This document shows positions 1 through 7,471 of a DNA stretch of 16,259 nt, piece by piece. Positions within the stretch are counted from its first letter, which is position 1; each line of letters starts with the position of its first letter. Source of the DNA: Entrophospora sp. SA101 (Eukaryota > Glomeromycota > Glomeromycetes > Entrophosporales > Entrophosporaceae); assembly GCA_958430865.1 (NCBI GenBank), contig CAUDNR010000148.1:525-16783 (forward strand). Direction: 5' to 3'. The notes below the pieces were generated by a model. That model did no database searches, was not told the origin of the DNA, and was given only the letters and a program-made list of their open reading frames with translations. The translations under genes were made by a program, and so were the position numbers.

Positions 1-973
1 ATCATGATCACATTACATGATAATATAATTGTGATGTTAAAAAACGATATTGATCCCTGAAATCCTTGGTAATACCAATGTTCACTTTGTCTGGTTTTGT
101 TGCAGCATGCCCCATATAATTTTTATGCAAATATTGCAACTTTACATATTAAATTTATGGATGTAATCTTACAGCAGGGAAAATTTCCTGATGTATTCCA
201 TTATTGTTTTATTAAAAATGGGTAAACATCAATTGACAAAATATATATTGTGCATGGAATCAAAGCCAGCCAGTGAAAATACTTTGTGAGTTTAATATGT
301 ATCAAAATAAACAATATCCGTTCAATGAAATCACTTGGAATTCAATGGAATGGTGGCATATTGAATTATTGGGGGTGTGGAAAGAAAACAACTGAGTTGG
401 GTTATGTAGCTAAAAGAATTTTCAGTATGTGCATAAACTTTGTGTCAATTGAAATTTATGGTCATCTGCAGGATTTTTACATTCTTCACATAAAATAGAC
501 TTAATGTGATTTTTTTTGACACTACATTGAGATGTTCTTCATTTTAATTAATTTTTTTTTAATGTAGTATAAATGGTAATTAAAATGGCACAGATTCAAG
601 GAATTATCAAGCAACCTCATAGAAACAAGATCTTGAATTGATTAAAAATATGTATCATTCTAATTCTGCACAAAATTTGAACCAGGATGATCAAACTGAT
701 CTGATTGAATTTAATGAAAAGTCACAATTATGGTGAATTTGATCATGAAGGTTTATCTTTATGGAAAATAATGTTAGAAACCGAAGGTATAGCCCTTTGT
801 GAATATGAAGAAAATGAAACAACTACAAATGATGTGATGATAGAATTAATGATGATTCTATTATTTAAATTGCAAATTGTACACATCCAAAAAGAGTTAA
901 TAGTGCAAAATGGGAATTGTGCAATTTGTTTACTGTAGATTTACAACCACCATGTTATATTGGACAATTGTAA
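1..973 (+). pseudogene. Decayed hAT-family transposase, C-terminal part
   Basis: Conceptual translation from the first base gives transposase-like segments broken by stops and frameshifts, so this is a dead gene running off the left edge. Seen: PYNFYANIATLHIKFMDV near 110-160; NKQYPFNEITWNSMEWWHIE at about 307-366; then, over several frames, VAKRIFSMCINFVSIE followed by LWSSAGFLHSSHK (about 400-500), which resembles the hAT C-terminal dimerisation motif; then VIKMAQIQGII (about 570-605); and a tail with THPKRVNSAKWELCNLF near 880-935, before a stop near 971. The WW block, the ERLWSS-like block and the late HP..AKW block are the order I remember from fungal hAT transposases. The catalytic core would lie left of the window. 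Family call is inference from motifs; inactivity is directly visible. Confidence 0.7.
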
Positions 974-1017
974 ATTTTTTTTTAAATTGAATAGAATAAA
1001 AAAAAATATATAAATAT

Positions 1018-1150
1018 TATGGACTGGACTGGACTAGAATAATCCAATCCAGTCCAGTTAATTATTGGAAAAGTCCAATGGCCAACAAAAATTGGACTCT
1101 CCGCAGCACATTGGACCAAAACTGGACTTAGACCAGTGGTCCGGCCCAGT
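1018..1150. repeat. TGGACT/AGTCCA subterminal motif array with hairpin
   Basis: TGGACT or its complement occurs repeatedly. A strong inverted repeat sits at about 1021-1060, where GGACTGGACTGGACT is followed after a short loop by CCAATCCAGTCCAGT. Further copies lie near 1068, 1093, 1107 and 1120, and a TGGTCC/GGCCCAGT cluster near 1136-1150. The stretch is visibly richer in G and C than its surroundings. Short motifs repeated near the end of a hAT element usually serve as transposase binding sites; that role is inferred here. Confidence 0.55.
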
Positions 1151-1344
1151 CAGCCCAATGAATATAAAAACTGACTTAGTCAAGTTGTCAAGTTGTCAAC
1201 ACTGATAATAGTCCTTCTGTTTTGGCAAAAAAAGACTGTTATAGGTAATTTGCAAATAATAATCATGTGGTCAATTCATAATATTTTTATTTATAATTTT
1301 ATTTAATAAACATAATAATAATTGAGTAATACAATTTTTTCACT

Positions 1345-1496
1345 AACTTGACCTCACTAACTCCATATTTTGTGCTAATTCAATATTTTTTGGTTGGGTT
1401 TTAGTTTGTTTTTAATAAACATAATTTGCGTTGTTGTTCAGCAGTGATATATACACGTTTTTTAATAGATGGTGATGATGATTGTTTTTGAGACAT
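1345..1496 (-). pseudogene. Remnant of a pogo/CENP-B-type HTH transposase N-terminus
   Basis: Reading leftwards on the reverse strand from an ATG at 1496-1494 gives MSQKQSSSPSIKKRVYITAE, then QQRKLCLLKTN and a stop. Beyond it, after a stop and frameshift, NPTKK, IELAQ and KYGVSEVKLVKKL can be read. A basic leader, then QQRKLC, NP and ELA.KYGVS, is the layout of the psq/CENP-B helix-turn-helix that opens pogo/Tigger-like transposases, many of which I recall from Glomeromycotina. Only the first DNA-binding segment is visible and it is broken, so this is a fragment. Confidence 0.45.
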
Positions 1497-1499
1497 TTT

Positions 1500-2039
1500 C
1501 AAAGGCTTTAATTGTAAGAAAGTTTTTGTGTAGGATTATAAAGAATTTGATAAAAGAAAATTTCATCTTTATTTATACAGATTTTTTGTAATTTGATAAT
1601 GTCATCTTTTTAAACAATTTTATTATTATTGTTCGCTTTCATCTTTAATTTTATTGTTGTCATTTTGGCTTTCACCTTTTTATTATTATTTGAAAATTTG
1701 GATAAAATATTCTTTAATTAATCAATTTTATTATTGTTGTTTTGGAAATGGTTTATATTAATATCACATGAATTCGTTGTAACGCGACTAATACCTACCA
1801 TTAAAATCCTATCAATAAATTCGTTGTCCATTTTAACGCGGTTTAAATATGAAATTCGTTGGGAAAGAAAATATTTAATTAATTAATTAAAAAAAGAGCC
1901 CTGAAGCGAAACGAAGTTCGTTGAGAATCGTCGATCATTAGAGTATTTGGAAATTCCAAATTTGGTATATCCCTGAATGCAATAACTAAATTTTTGCGTC
2001 TGAATTATTGCTAAAATAAAATTTTTTTATAATAGCAAA
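1500..2039. other. Intergenic region upstream of BRR6
   Basis: No gene is supported. About 1500-1760 is AT-rich with TTATTATT-type runs. From about 1770 to 1925 a less biased stretch carries AATTCGTTG three times (about 1771, 1819, 1853), a related AGTTCGTTG near 1914, and TAACGCG twice (about 1781 and 1834). It holds a TTAATTAATTAATT run near 1876 and one isolated MITE-like end at about 1948-1977. This is the probable BRR6 promoter; no TATA box can be assigned in such AT-rich DNA. Confidence 0.4.
1948..1977. repeat. Solo end resembling the CAGTCAGGGA MITE family
   Basis: GGAAATTCCAAATTTGGTAT followed by ATCCCTGAATG closely resembles the right end of the MITE at 4877-5199 (CCAAATTTGGTATATTCCCTGACTG). 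No partner end is visible nearby, so it looks like a fragment. It lies within 100 bp of the BRR6 start region, so it could have contributed promoter or 5' UTR sequence. Confidence 0.4.
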
Positions 2040-3576
2040 ATGGAATGTAGAGAAAAGTCTATTGGAAATAAGAAAAGAAAATCAAATGTTGAAGAAACAA
2101 TTGATAGCAATGTAGGCAAATTATATCATTTTCAAACGAATAAGACTGATTATGTCGTTTTTGATTGATTAACTTAGATTTTTATGATTTTAATTCATTT
2201 GCTATCAACGAGAACAAATATAATAAAGTTCGGTTTACCTTTAGATTTGGTCCGTCAATGCTATTTATTTCTCCAAAGCCAATCAACGCATCTCAGAAAA
2301 AAATGAAGCTCAGTTCATCATTGCCACTTTCATCATCGTCAACAACATCACCACCTTCCAGTCCTTTTAAAAAATCTGATCCATCATCATCACCCACTAC
2401 CAGTAGTAGATTTTCTTATTCCTTTTTACATAAACAATGTGTAAAAAGACTAAAGGCTAGTTTTACACCACTTCGTAGAAATAGTCAACAAAAAGTAGAA
2501 ATCAATGACAAAGAAAATCTTAACACAATCAATAATAATCATTCTGAAAACACGAGAAATGTAATAAATCAATCAAATCGCACAAATAATAATAAAAACT
2601 ATAGTAATACTAACAATAGAGATACTAGTAATAAAGAAAATGTTTTTATTAATAAAATAAATAGGTATAATAAAATTTTTTACTTATTCAAGTATCATCT
2701 ATTTAAAAAATTTTTTTTAAAATTTGATTTTTTTTGTAGGATTATTGAATTATTACCTAAAATATTTTTTGTGATCTTGATAAGTAACATTTATCAATTT
2801 TCAACAGCTATACAAGATGCTGTAGATATTAAAGTCACTGAATATTCACAAGGTACTACATATAAAATATTTAGATGATTAATATATTTATATATATAAA
2901 TAATTTATACATAATTAATATATATTTGATTAGAAATGATTCAGGCAATGACAAAATGTTCAAAAAGTTATCTTCAAAACAAATGTATGCCTAATGAAAG
3001 AGTTCCAGCACTGGAGCAAGCTTGTTCACAATGGGAAAGATATCCTTTAATTTATATGTATTTGCATCTGTACACTATATAAATATTGTCCTTGACTATA
3101 TTAATCTTAATAATTTTTACATGCATGAACCGTGATCCACACACATTAGCAAGGTAAAAAGACTTAAATAAATAGATAGGTGGGGGTGTGTAATTTCTTG
3201 ATTTGATTATTTATAATAACATTATTATTTTTTTTTTATTGATAAAGAGTAACAGCATCTGCTGAAACATTTGGTGAAATAATTAATAGTTTGATGGAAA
3301 AATTATCATATAAATCAATGGTAAATTTTTAATATTACACACATTATAAATTATAGATTTTATTTTGATATTAAAAAGAGTTTTATATTAAATTAGATAG
3401 TTATAGTGACACTCATTATTATAGTTTTGGTAACTCGAGCTTTTTTTGCACCATTGAGAACATCACAAAGATCACAATTATTATTGTCTTTATCACATCT
3501 ACCTCTACTACAGAAACAACAACAATCATTAAATTCTATACCTCACATTATCCATAATGATATTAACTCAAATTGA
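2040..3576 (+). CDS. BRR6: Brr6/Brl1-type nuclear-envelope membrane protein
   Basis: Six exons in this model: 2040-2046, 2178-2664, 2740-2852, 2934-3039, 3121-3153, 3248-3320 and 3397-3576 count seven segments, the first being a tentative seven-base microexon; 332 residues. Brr6/Brl1 proteins sit in the nuclear envelope/ER and help nuclear pore assembly and membrane homeostasis in fungi with closed mitosis. Seen: S/P-rich and N-rich N-terminus; first membrane segment about 172-190 (KIFFVILISNIYQF); lumenal domain with cysteines 211, 220, 233 and 239 within NKCMPNERVPALE, W236 and CMNRDP, then SAETFGEIINSLMEKLSYKSM; second membrane segment about 274-289; Q-rich tail. This matches the family signature in order and spacing. 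The intron at 3040-3120 is of AT-AC type. The 5' end is uncertain: the 2040 ATG frame stops at TGA 2160-2162 region unless spliced by a weak GTAGAG donor; start at in-frame ATG 2258 is the alternative. Core identity is secure. Confidence 0.9.
3040..3120 (+). other. U12-type AT-AC intron within BRR6
   Basis: The 81-base intron begins ATATCCTTT, the canonical U12-type 5' splice signal, and ends TTTTTAC. A close match to the U12 branch consensus TTCCTTRAY, GTCCTTGAC, lies at 3088-3096 (25 bases from the end), and a weaker one, AATCTTAAT, at 3103-3111 (about 10 bases from the end, a more usual distance). Joining 3039 to 3121 gives QWERCMNRDPHTLAR, restoring the CMNRDP motif and the fourth lumenal cysteine. 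Reading through gives unrelated residues and a stop, and no GT-AG alternative keeps the motif. Confidence 0.85.
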
Positions 3577-3789
3577 CAAAATAAAATTTTTACAAAAATA
3601 TGAAACATGGAACATCATTTTTATATAAAACAAAAAAAAAAATAAATTACAAGCAAAATAAATTTTTTGTTGTTGTACATACATTTTTTTTCTTAAAGAA
3701 AAACTGCATATTACTGATAATTAAACTTACTATATAATTTTTAATAAATTTGTTCTAATACCAATAAACTTTAAATGAAAATAAACATC
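3577..3789. other. BRR6 3' flank, no gene seen
   Basis: AT-rich sequence with A runs near 3634 and several AATAAA-like hexamers that could direct 3' end formation of BRR6. No reading frame or RNA gene is recognisable. Confidence 0.35.
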
Positions 3790-4186
3790 AAGATAATATT
3801 TCTATTGAAAAAAATGATGATGATGAATATTCAGATAAAAGAAAAAGAAAATATGGAGAATGTTCAACTTTCAATAGATATAATATTGGGTTCAATCATG
3901 TGCTCCACAACTATTAACTGAGGGATTAGTGGTAATGAAACACTAGATGAGTTGACTAAAGTACATAACTGGATATGGTAATTATTATTGTCTTCAATGG
4001 ATTCCTATAATGATTTAACAAATATCAAATAGATAGGTAAATGTGGCTTTGCATATATATATATAAAGCTACTTGGATAGATGGTGATATAATGGTGAAA
4101 GAGATAGTGAAGATAGAATTGTGGCATTGAAAAAAATTACATTGTTCATAAAATATTTCTTTCAAAGTCATGTACAATGTTGTGGT
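3790..4186 (+). pseudogene. Dead kinase-like gene fragment (Glomeromycotina-type family)
   Basis: Reading across frames gives: RKRKYGECSTFNRYN (from about 3837); SGNETLDELTKVHNW (about 3930-3975); an IPYNDLTNIK block (about 4000-4032); IGKCGFAYIY (about 4033-4062); ATWIDGDI (about 4068-4093); and IVALKKI (about 4117-4137). This is the order of the expanded R. irregularis kinase-like family as I recall it: a cysteine-bearing linker, SGN...LDE, a WIPYN hinge, a glycine-rich loop (normally IGKGGFG), ATWIDG, then the VALK lysine of beta strand 3. Stops interrupt it, a TATATATATA tract causes a frameshift between the glycine loop and ATW, and catalytic HRD and DFG motifs are absent. FQSHVQCC near 4160-4180 may be the last trace. 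Confidence 0.65.
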
Positions 4187-4418
4187 TAAAGCTCCTCACA
4201 AGCTGGCTCATGCAGAGCCTTAGTTGTGGTTTCTGGCTTTTGACTGGTTCATGAATGTTTTCCCACCCAAAGCTGAAGCACAAAGTGCCTATTGTGAGAG
4301 TTATGCCATAGTGGATGCAAAGTATCCTGGTTTGTAAATGCGCAATGATGTAATTTTTCATCAAAATGATGCATTGATCAAGTGGTCTAATAAATTATTA
4401 CAAAAACGTACAAATATA
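4187..4418. other. Unassigned intergenic sequence
   Basis: Slightly less AT-rich than its flanks. The only open frame is a 72-codon reverse-strand stretch over 4146-4364 without recognisable motifs, partly antisense to the dead kinase. It may be further kinase decay or transposon debris; nothing can be assigned. Confidence 0.3.
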
Positions 4419-4858
4419 TATGCTCATGAGAAATTTGAGCACTAGGATCATTGCTAAATTTAGACTAGTTTTGGAATATCATTCCTAAATTTAGCCTAAT
4501 ACTCGACCAACATATCTAAATTTGGCAGTAAGTAAAATAGTTTTTTAACCAAAATCACGTGTAACACTTTTTTGCATTTTTGAACGAATCACGAAATTGC
4601 AATTTTTGAAATTTGAGCGCGTGGCGCAGCAATAAGAGGTCTTTAGACCGAGCCAACCATAGTAAAGTACATGTTTTAAAAAAGAATAGAACTCTACAAT
4701 AAATAATTTTTTGGAGAAAATCTCTTCATTACATTAAAAGTAGAAACCTATTTTACCAACTAATGAGGCTATTTTTTTAAAAGGTAGGACAGAAAATGAC
4801 TTCTATACTTTTAAAATTTGCCCAAAATTTAGGAGGTCTTTAGACCAAGCCAACTATA
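4419..4858. mobile_element. Modular MITE, copy 1 (A half inverted)
   Basis: Two halves correspond to the intact copy at 5738-6169. The B half, 4660-4858, is collinear with 5971-6169: both are 199 bases and differ at about one base in ten by eye. The A half, 4419-4661, is the reverse complement of 5738-5972 and more diverged. As a result the terminal signature (GGTCTTTAGACCGAGCCAAC at about 4638-4657, and GGTCTTTAGACCAAGCCAAC at about 4835-4854) points the same way twice instead of facing outwards. Noncoding; presumably mobilised in trans by a Tc1/mariner-like transposase, given TA ends. Confidence 0.7.
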
Positions 4859-4876
4859 GTTATTATTGATTGATTA

Positions 4877-5199
4877 CAGTCAGGGACAGTGTATAAAATT
4901 CAATACCCGCAATTCCCGAGTGTAACGTCATACATTAGTAATTTCCTGCAGATAGTTTCTAAATTTGTAAAATTGCTTCTAAATTTGTACTAGTTACACA
5001 CCGAAATTTATATACTGATCAGGGAATATACTAAATTTGGTATTTCCTAATTTATAAATGATAAGCATTCTGGAATTTCTGGAAGAAATTTTGGAAGAAA
5101 TTTGATTAGCTAAATTTTATGCAACATATATGAATTGATCAACAAAGAAGCATAAATTGTTCTGGAATTGATTTCCAAATTTGGTATATTCCCTGACTG
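4877..5199. mobile_element. MITE with CAGTCAGGGA termini and GATTA duplication
   Basis: Begins CAGTCAGGGA and ends TCCCTGACTG, a perfect ten-base terminal inverted repeat that continues imperfectly inwards (TATA..AATT against AATTTGGTATA). GATTA at 4872-4876 is repeated at 5200-5204, a possible five-base target duplication. A related internal copy of the end, CAGGGAATATACTAAATTTG, lies at about 5022-5041, and TTTCTAAATTTGTA-like repeats near 4955-5000. At 323 bases with no coding capacity it is a nonautonomous element, and its family cannot be assigned. Confidence 0.65.
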
Positions 5200-5204
5200 G
5201 ATTA

Positions 5205-5737
5205 CATTTGACCTCCTGTAGTTATGCAATGTCCTGCAACTAAAAGAATTTTGGAATACTGTCTATATGTAATGCAACTATATAAATTATGAATGTTTAT
5301 TTGTATGTGTGACAATCTGTATTTCTTTTCATCTTGATTTTAAACTTTTTTTTTTTTAATAAATAATTTATGTCTTAATCATCTTAACAGCATATCAGTC
5401 AGGTGGGTTGAATTTCTCTTAGTTAATGACCATGACAGAGAGACAGAGAACATAGAGCCTAATAAGCAAGAAGGAGTGCCTGTGACAGAGAGCAACTGTT
5501 GGAAGCAAGCAATTGTGAGTAATCATCAAGTGATGGTTGGCTGACTTCATTGTGCAGTATCTATGAGGGCTTGTTTGACACAAAGGGCACCTGCAATAGA
5601 GAGAAACTGTCAGAAGCAAGCAATTGCAAGTTATCATCAAGCAATGGACAGCCCTATGTGAAGAACAGCCCAATTTATTCAGTGTTGGAAATTGAGTGCG
5701 GGGTTTGTGTTACCTAAGAAATGTGCACATTTGTGAC
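5205..5737. repeat. Intergenic region with an imperfect 110-base direct repeat
   Basis: About 5205-5400 shows nothing recognisable. Within 5410-5700 a less AT-rich stretch holds two related segments: 5476-5540 (GACAGAGAGCAACTGTTGGA, GAAGCAAGCAATTG, ATCATCAAG) and 5586-5650 (AATAGAGAGAAACTGTCAGA, GAAGCAAGCAATTG, ATCATCAAG), about 110 bases apart. The reverse-strand 84-codon frame here simply encodes this duplication twice and has no known domain. Likely part of an old repeat. Confidence 0.5.
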
Positions 5738-6169
5738 TATGGTTGGCTCGGTCTAAAGATCTCCTATTGCTGTGCCATGCGGCCAAATTTCAAAATAGCA
5801 ATTTTGTAATTTGTTCAAAAATGTAATAAAATTTTTCAAAAAATATGACTTCACATGATTTTAGTTTTCTTACTGCCAAATTTAGATGCGATAGTCAAGA
5901 GCTAGTCAAAATATGATAATATTTTTCCTAAATTTAGAGATGATCATAGTGGACAAATTCCTCGCAAGCATAGTAAAGTACATGTTTAAAAAAAGAATAG
6001 AACTTTACAATAAATAATTTTTTTGGGAAAATCTCTCTATTACATTAAAACTAAAGTCATATTCTATCAACTAATAGAGCTATTTTTTTAAAAAGTAGGA
6101 CAGAAAGTGACTTCTATACTTTTAAAATTTGCCCAAAATTTAGGAGGTCTTTAGACTGAGCCAACTATA
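5738..6169. mobile_element. Modular MITE, copy 2 (intact, outward-facing TIRs)
   Basis: A 432-base noncoding element. The left end starts TATGGTTGGCTCGGTCTAAA and continues GATCTCCTA; the right end, read on the reverse strand, starts TATAGTTGGCTCAGTCTAAA and continues GACCTCCTA. This is an inverted repeat of about 29 bases with a few mismatches. The A half (5738-5972) and the B half (5971-6169) meet at GCATAGTAAAG. TA at both ends suits a TA target duplication, which the diverged relative at 6483-6890 demonstrates independently. Confidence 0.75.
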
Positions 6170-6387
6170 TAAAAATAAAAACAATAAATATTTTTTTTAA
6201 CAAGTGTTTTTTTCATTTTTATTTGTCCAATATTCCTATTATACATGTAGCTCAAAGTATTTTGACACTGTCATAAAGGGGGTTGCACATGTAGTAAAGG
6301 GGTGTTACACTTATGTTTTTAATAGTGAGTACTGTAATTAATTTCTACTTTCTACCATCAAAATTGGAATAATTTTGACCATTGAAA
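6170..6387. other. Intergenic, no gene seen
   Basis: AT-rich. A short direct repeat is visible near 6268-6310, where AAAGGGG occurs twice with GTTGCACATGTAG or GTGTTACAC alongside. No coding signal on either strand until the hAT fragment on the reverse strand. Confidence 0.3.
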
Positions 6388-7010
6388 TCACCAAACCAAT
6401 TTAGGCTGCATGTATAGTTCATATGCTATTTTAAAATCAAAATTATGAATATCTGGTCCATTTAATAAAATCATTAAATGATTATGGTGCGAATCATCTA
6501 AAGACATCACGTGCTGCGCCACTTGCCGAAAATTTTTATGCTGATCTTGCCTTATAAAGAATCCAATATATAAAAATAAATCCAAATTTGTAAAAGATCT
6601 GTGACTTTGTCACGTGAATAATTGGTAAAATTGTGAAAATAATCTGTAAATTGCAGTTTAGATATATAGTTGCCGAAATTTCAAATAAAATAGCAAAGTT
6701 ACCCAACTTTAAACCATTATAACTTTTTTTTTAATTAAATAACTCAAAAAAAACTTTCTATTACATTATTTTTCATGTCTAGAATATTGCAAAAATAGAG
6801 AGTTTTTGGTAAAATAGGCCATATTTAATAAAGTATCAGTACTTAAAGATTAGCAACATTTGATGATGTCTTTAGATGATTGCCACTATATTCAATGTAT
6901 TAATATTCATTTTGTCTCTCAATTTGTTTTTTATCAACTTCATTTCTGAAAATATTCTTTCTACATGTGCATTAGAAGTATAAGGAGTGTTATTTTAATA
7001 ATAATTGTTG
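6388..7010 (-). pseudogene. hAT transposase C-terminal fragment split by a MITE
   Basis: Reverse strand. About 7000-6891 reads NNTPYTSNAHVERIFSEMKL, then IKNKLRDKMNINTLN; this is the hAT dimerisation signature (SNA.VER.FS..K.IK..LR). The frame is interrupted by the MITE at 6483-6890 and resumes at 6482-6388 with LMILLNGPDIHNFDFKIAYE, then LYMQPKLVW and a stop, matching the usual LNGP...FDF..A..LW tail. Excising the MITE with one TA joins NTLN to NHLMILLNG in frame. Upstream of about 7010 the translation has stops and only vague similarity, so the rest has decayed. It is a different hAT lineage from the one at 1-1204. Confidence 0.75.
6483..6890. mobile_element. Diverged MITE of the same superfamily, inserted in hAT fragment
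   Basis: TA target copies lie at 6483-6484 and 6889-6890, enclosing a 404-base element. The left end is TGGTGCGAATCATCTAAAGA and the right end, on the reverse strand, is TAGTGGCAATCATCTAAAGA; AATCATCTAAAGACATCA is an exact 18-base inverted repeat. The layout parallels the modular MITE: TCTAAAGA at the same offset, then GTGCTGCGCC and GCCGAAAATTT against TTGCTGTGCC and GGCCAAATTT. The right half shares CTATTACATT and ATAGAGAG blocks with the B half. A TCACGTGA palindrome sits at about 6609-6616. Confidence 0.75.
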
Positions 7011-7471
7011 AATTTGGGTAATTGAAAGAAGATATTGCTTAGTATTTCTTAGTATATATAAGAAATTGTTTAATAGTTTTGAGAGTAAAGCATAAATACA
7101 TTCATGGAAATTGTTATTATGATTTAGTATAAATAAATCAGAAGAAATTGGATTAACATTGTTGGCATATCATCATAAATAAAATCTAGAGACATGGTAA
7201 AAAATCAATAATAAATAAAAGTATTTTTGCATTCAAAAAAATAGATTATAACTGAAATCATCAATGATTTATCATTGATAAAAAAGCAAAGTATGTATAC
7301 CTGAAGACATCAGCAATTTATTATAAATATAAATATACTTTGTTGCACGGATTTTTCTGCACAACAAATTATTGGCTGCCAACACTGGTCACATGACGAA
7401 TTTTAAATTCTAGGATTGGGTTTCCAATACCAATTAAAATAATTAATTAAAAAATTTTTTTTTTATAATAA
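7011..7471. other. Intergenic region upstream of bL27m
   Basis: Probably contains untraceable remains of the reverse-strand hAT gene at its left end. From about 7250 to 7471 it would act as the bL27m promoter. ATCATTGATAAA-like inverted sequence occurs near 7257-7280 (ATCAATGATTTATCATTGAT), a perfect short hairpin. The last 60 bases are T- and A-rich before the ATG. Confidence 0.3.

Larger units (their letters stand above)
1..1204 (+). mobile_element. 3' portion of a degenerate hAT DNA transposon
   Basis: The element holds the dead transposase (to about 973), a subterminal array of TGGACT-like motifs (about 1020-1150), and an end at about 1204. On the reverse strand the end begins CAGTGTTGACAACTTGACAA, with the GACAACTT unit in tandem, matching the CA-G/A-TG style start typical of hAT termini. 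The left end is outside the window, so the target-site duplication (eight bases expected for hAT, candidate ATAATAGT after 1204) cannot be verified. Confidence 0.6.

Noticed and set aside
3040..3160. GT-AG alternative around the third BRR6 intron, for example a donor at GTATTTGC (about 3058)
   Set aside because: The only usable acceptor would be ACACATTAG, which deletes CMNRDP, the most conserved part of the family.
4146..4364. 72-codon reverse frame
   Set aside because: No domain and partly antisense to the dead kinase fragment.
5419..5673. Cysteine-rich 84-codon reverse frame
   Set aside because: Encodes the 110-base duplication twice; the periodic cysteines come from the repeat, not from a metal-binding motif with known spacing.
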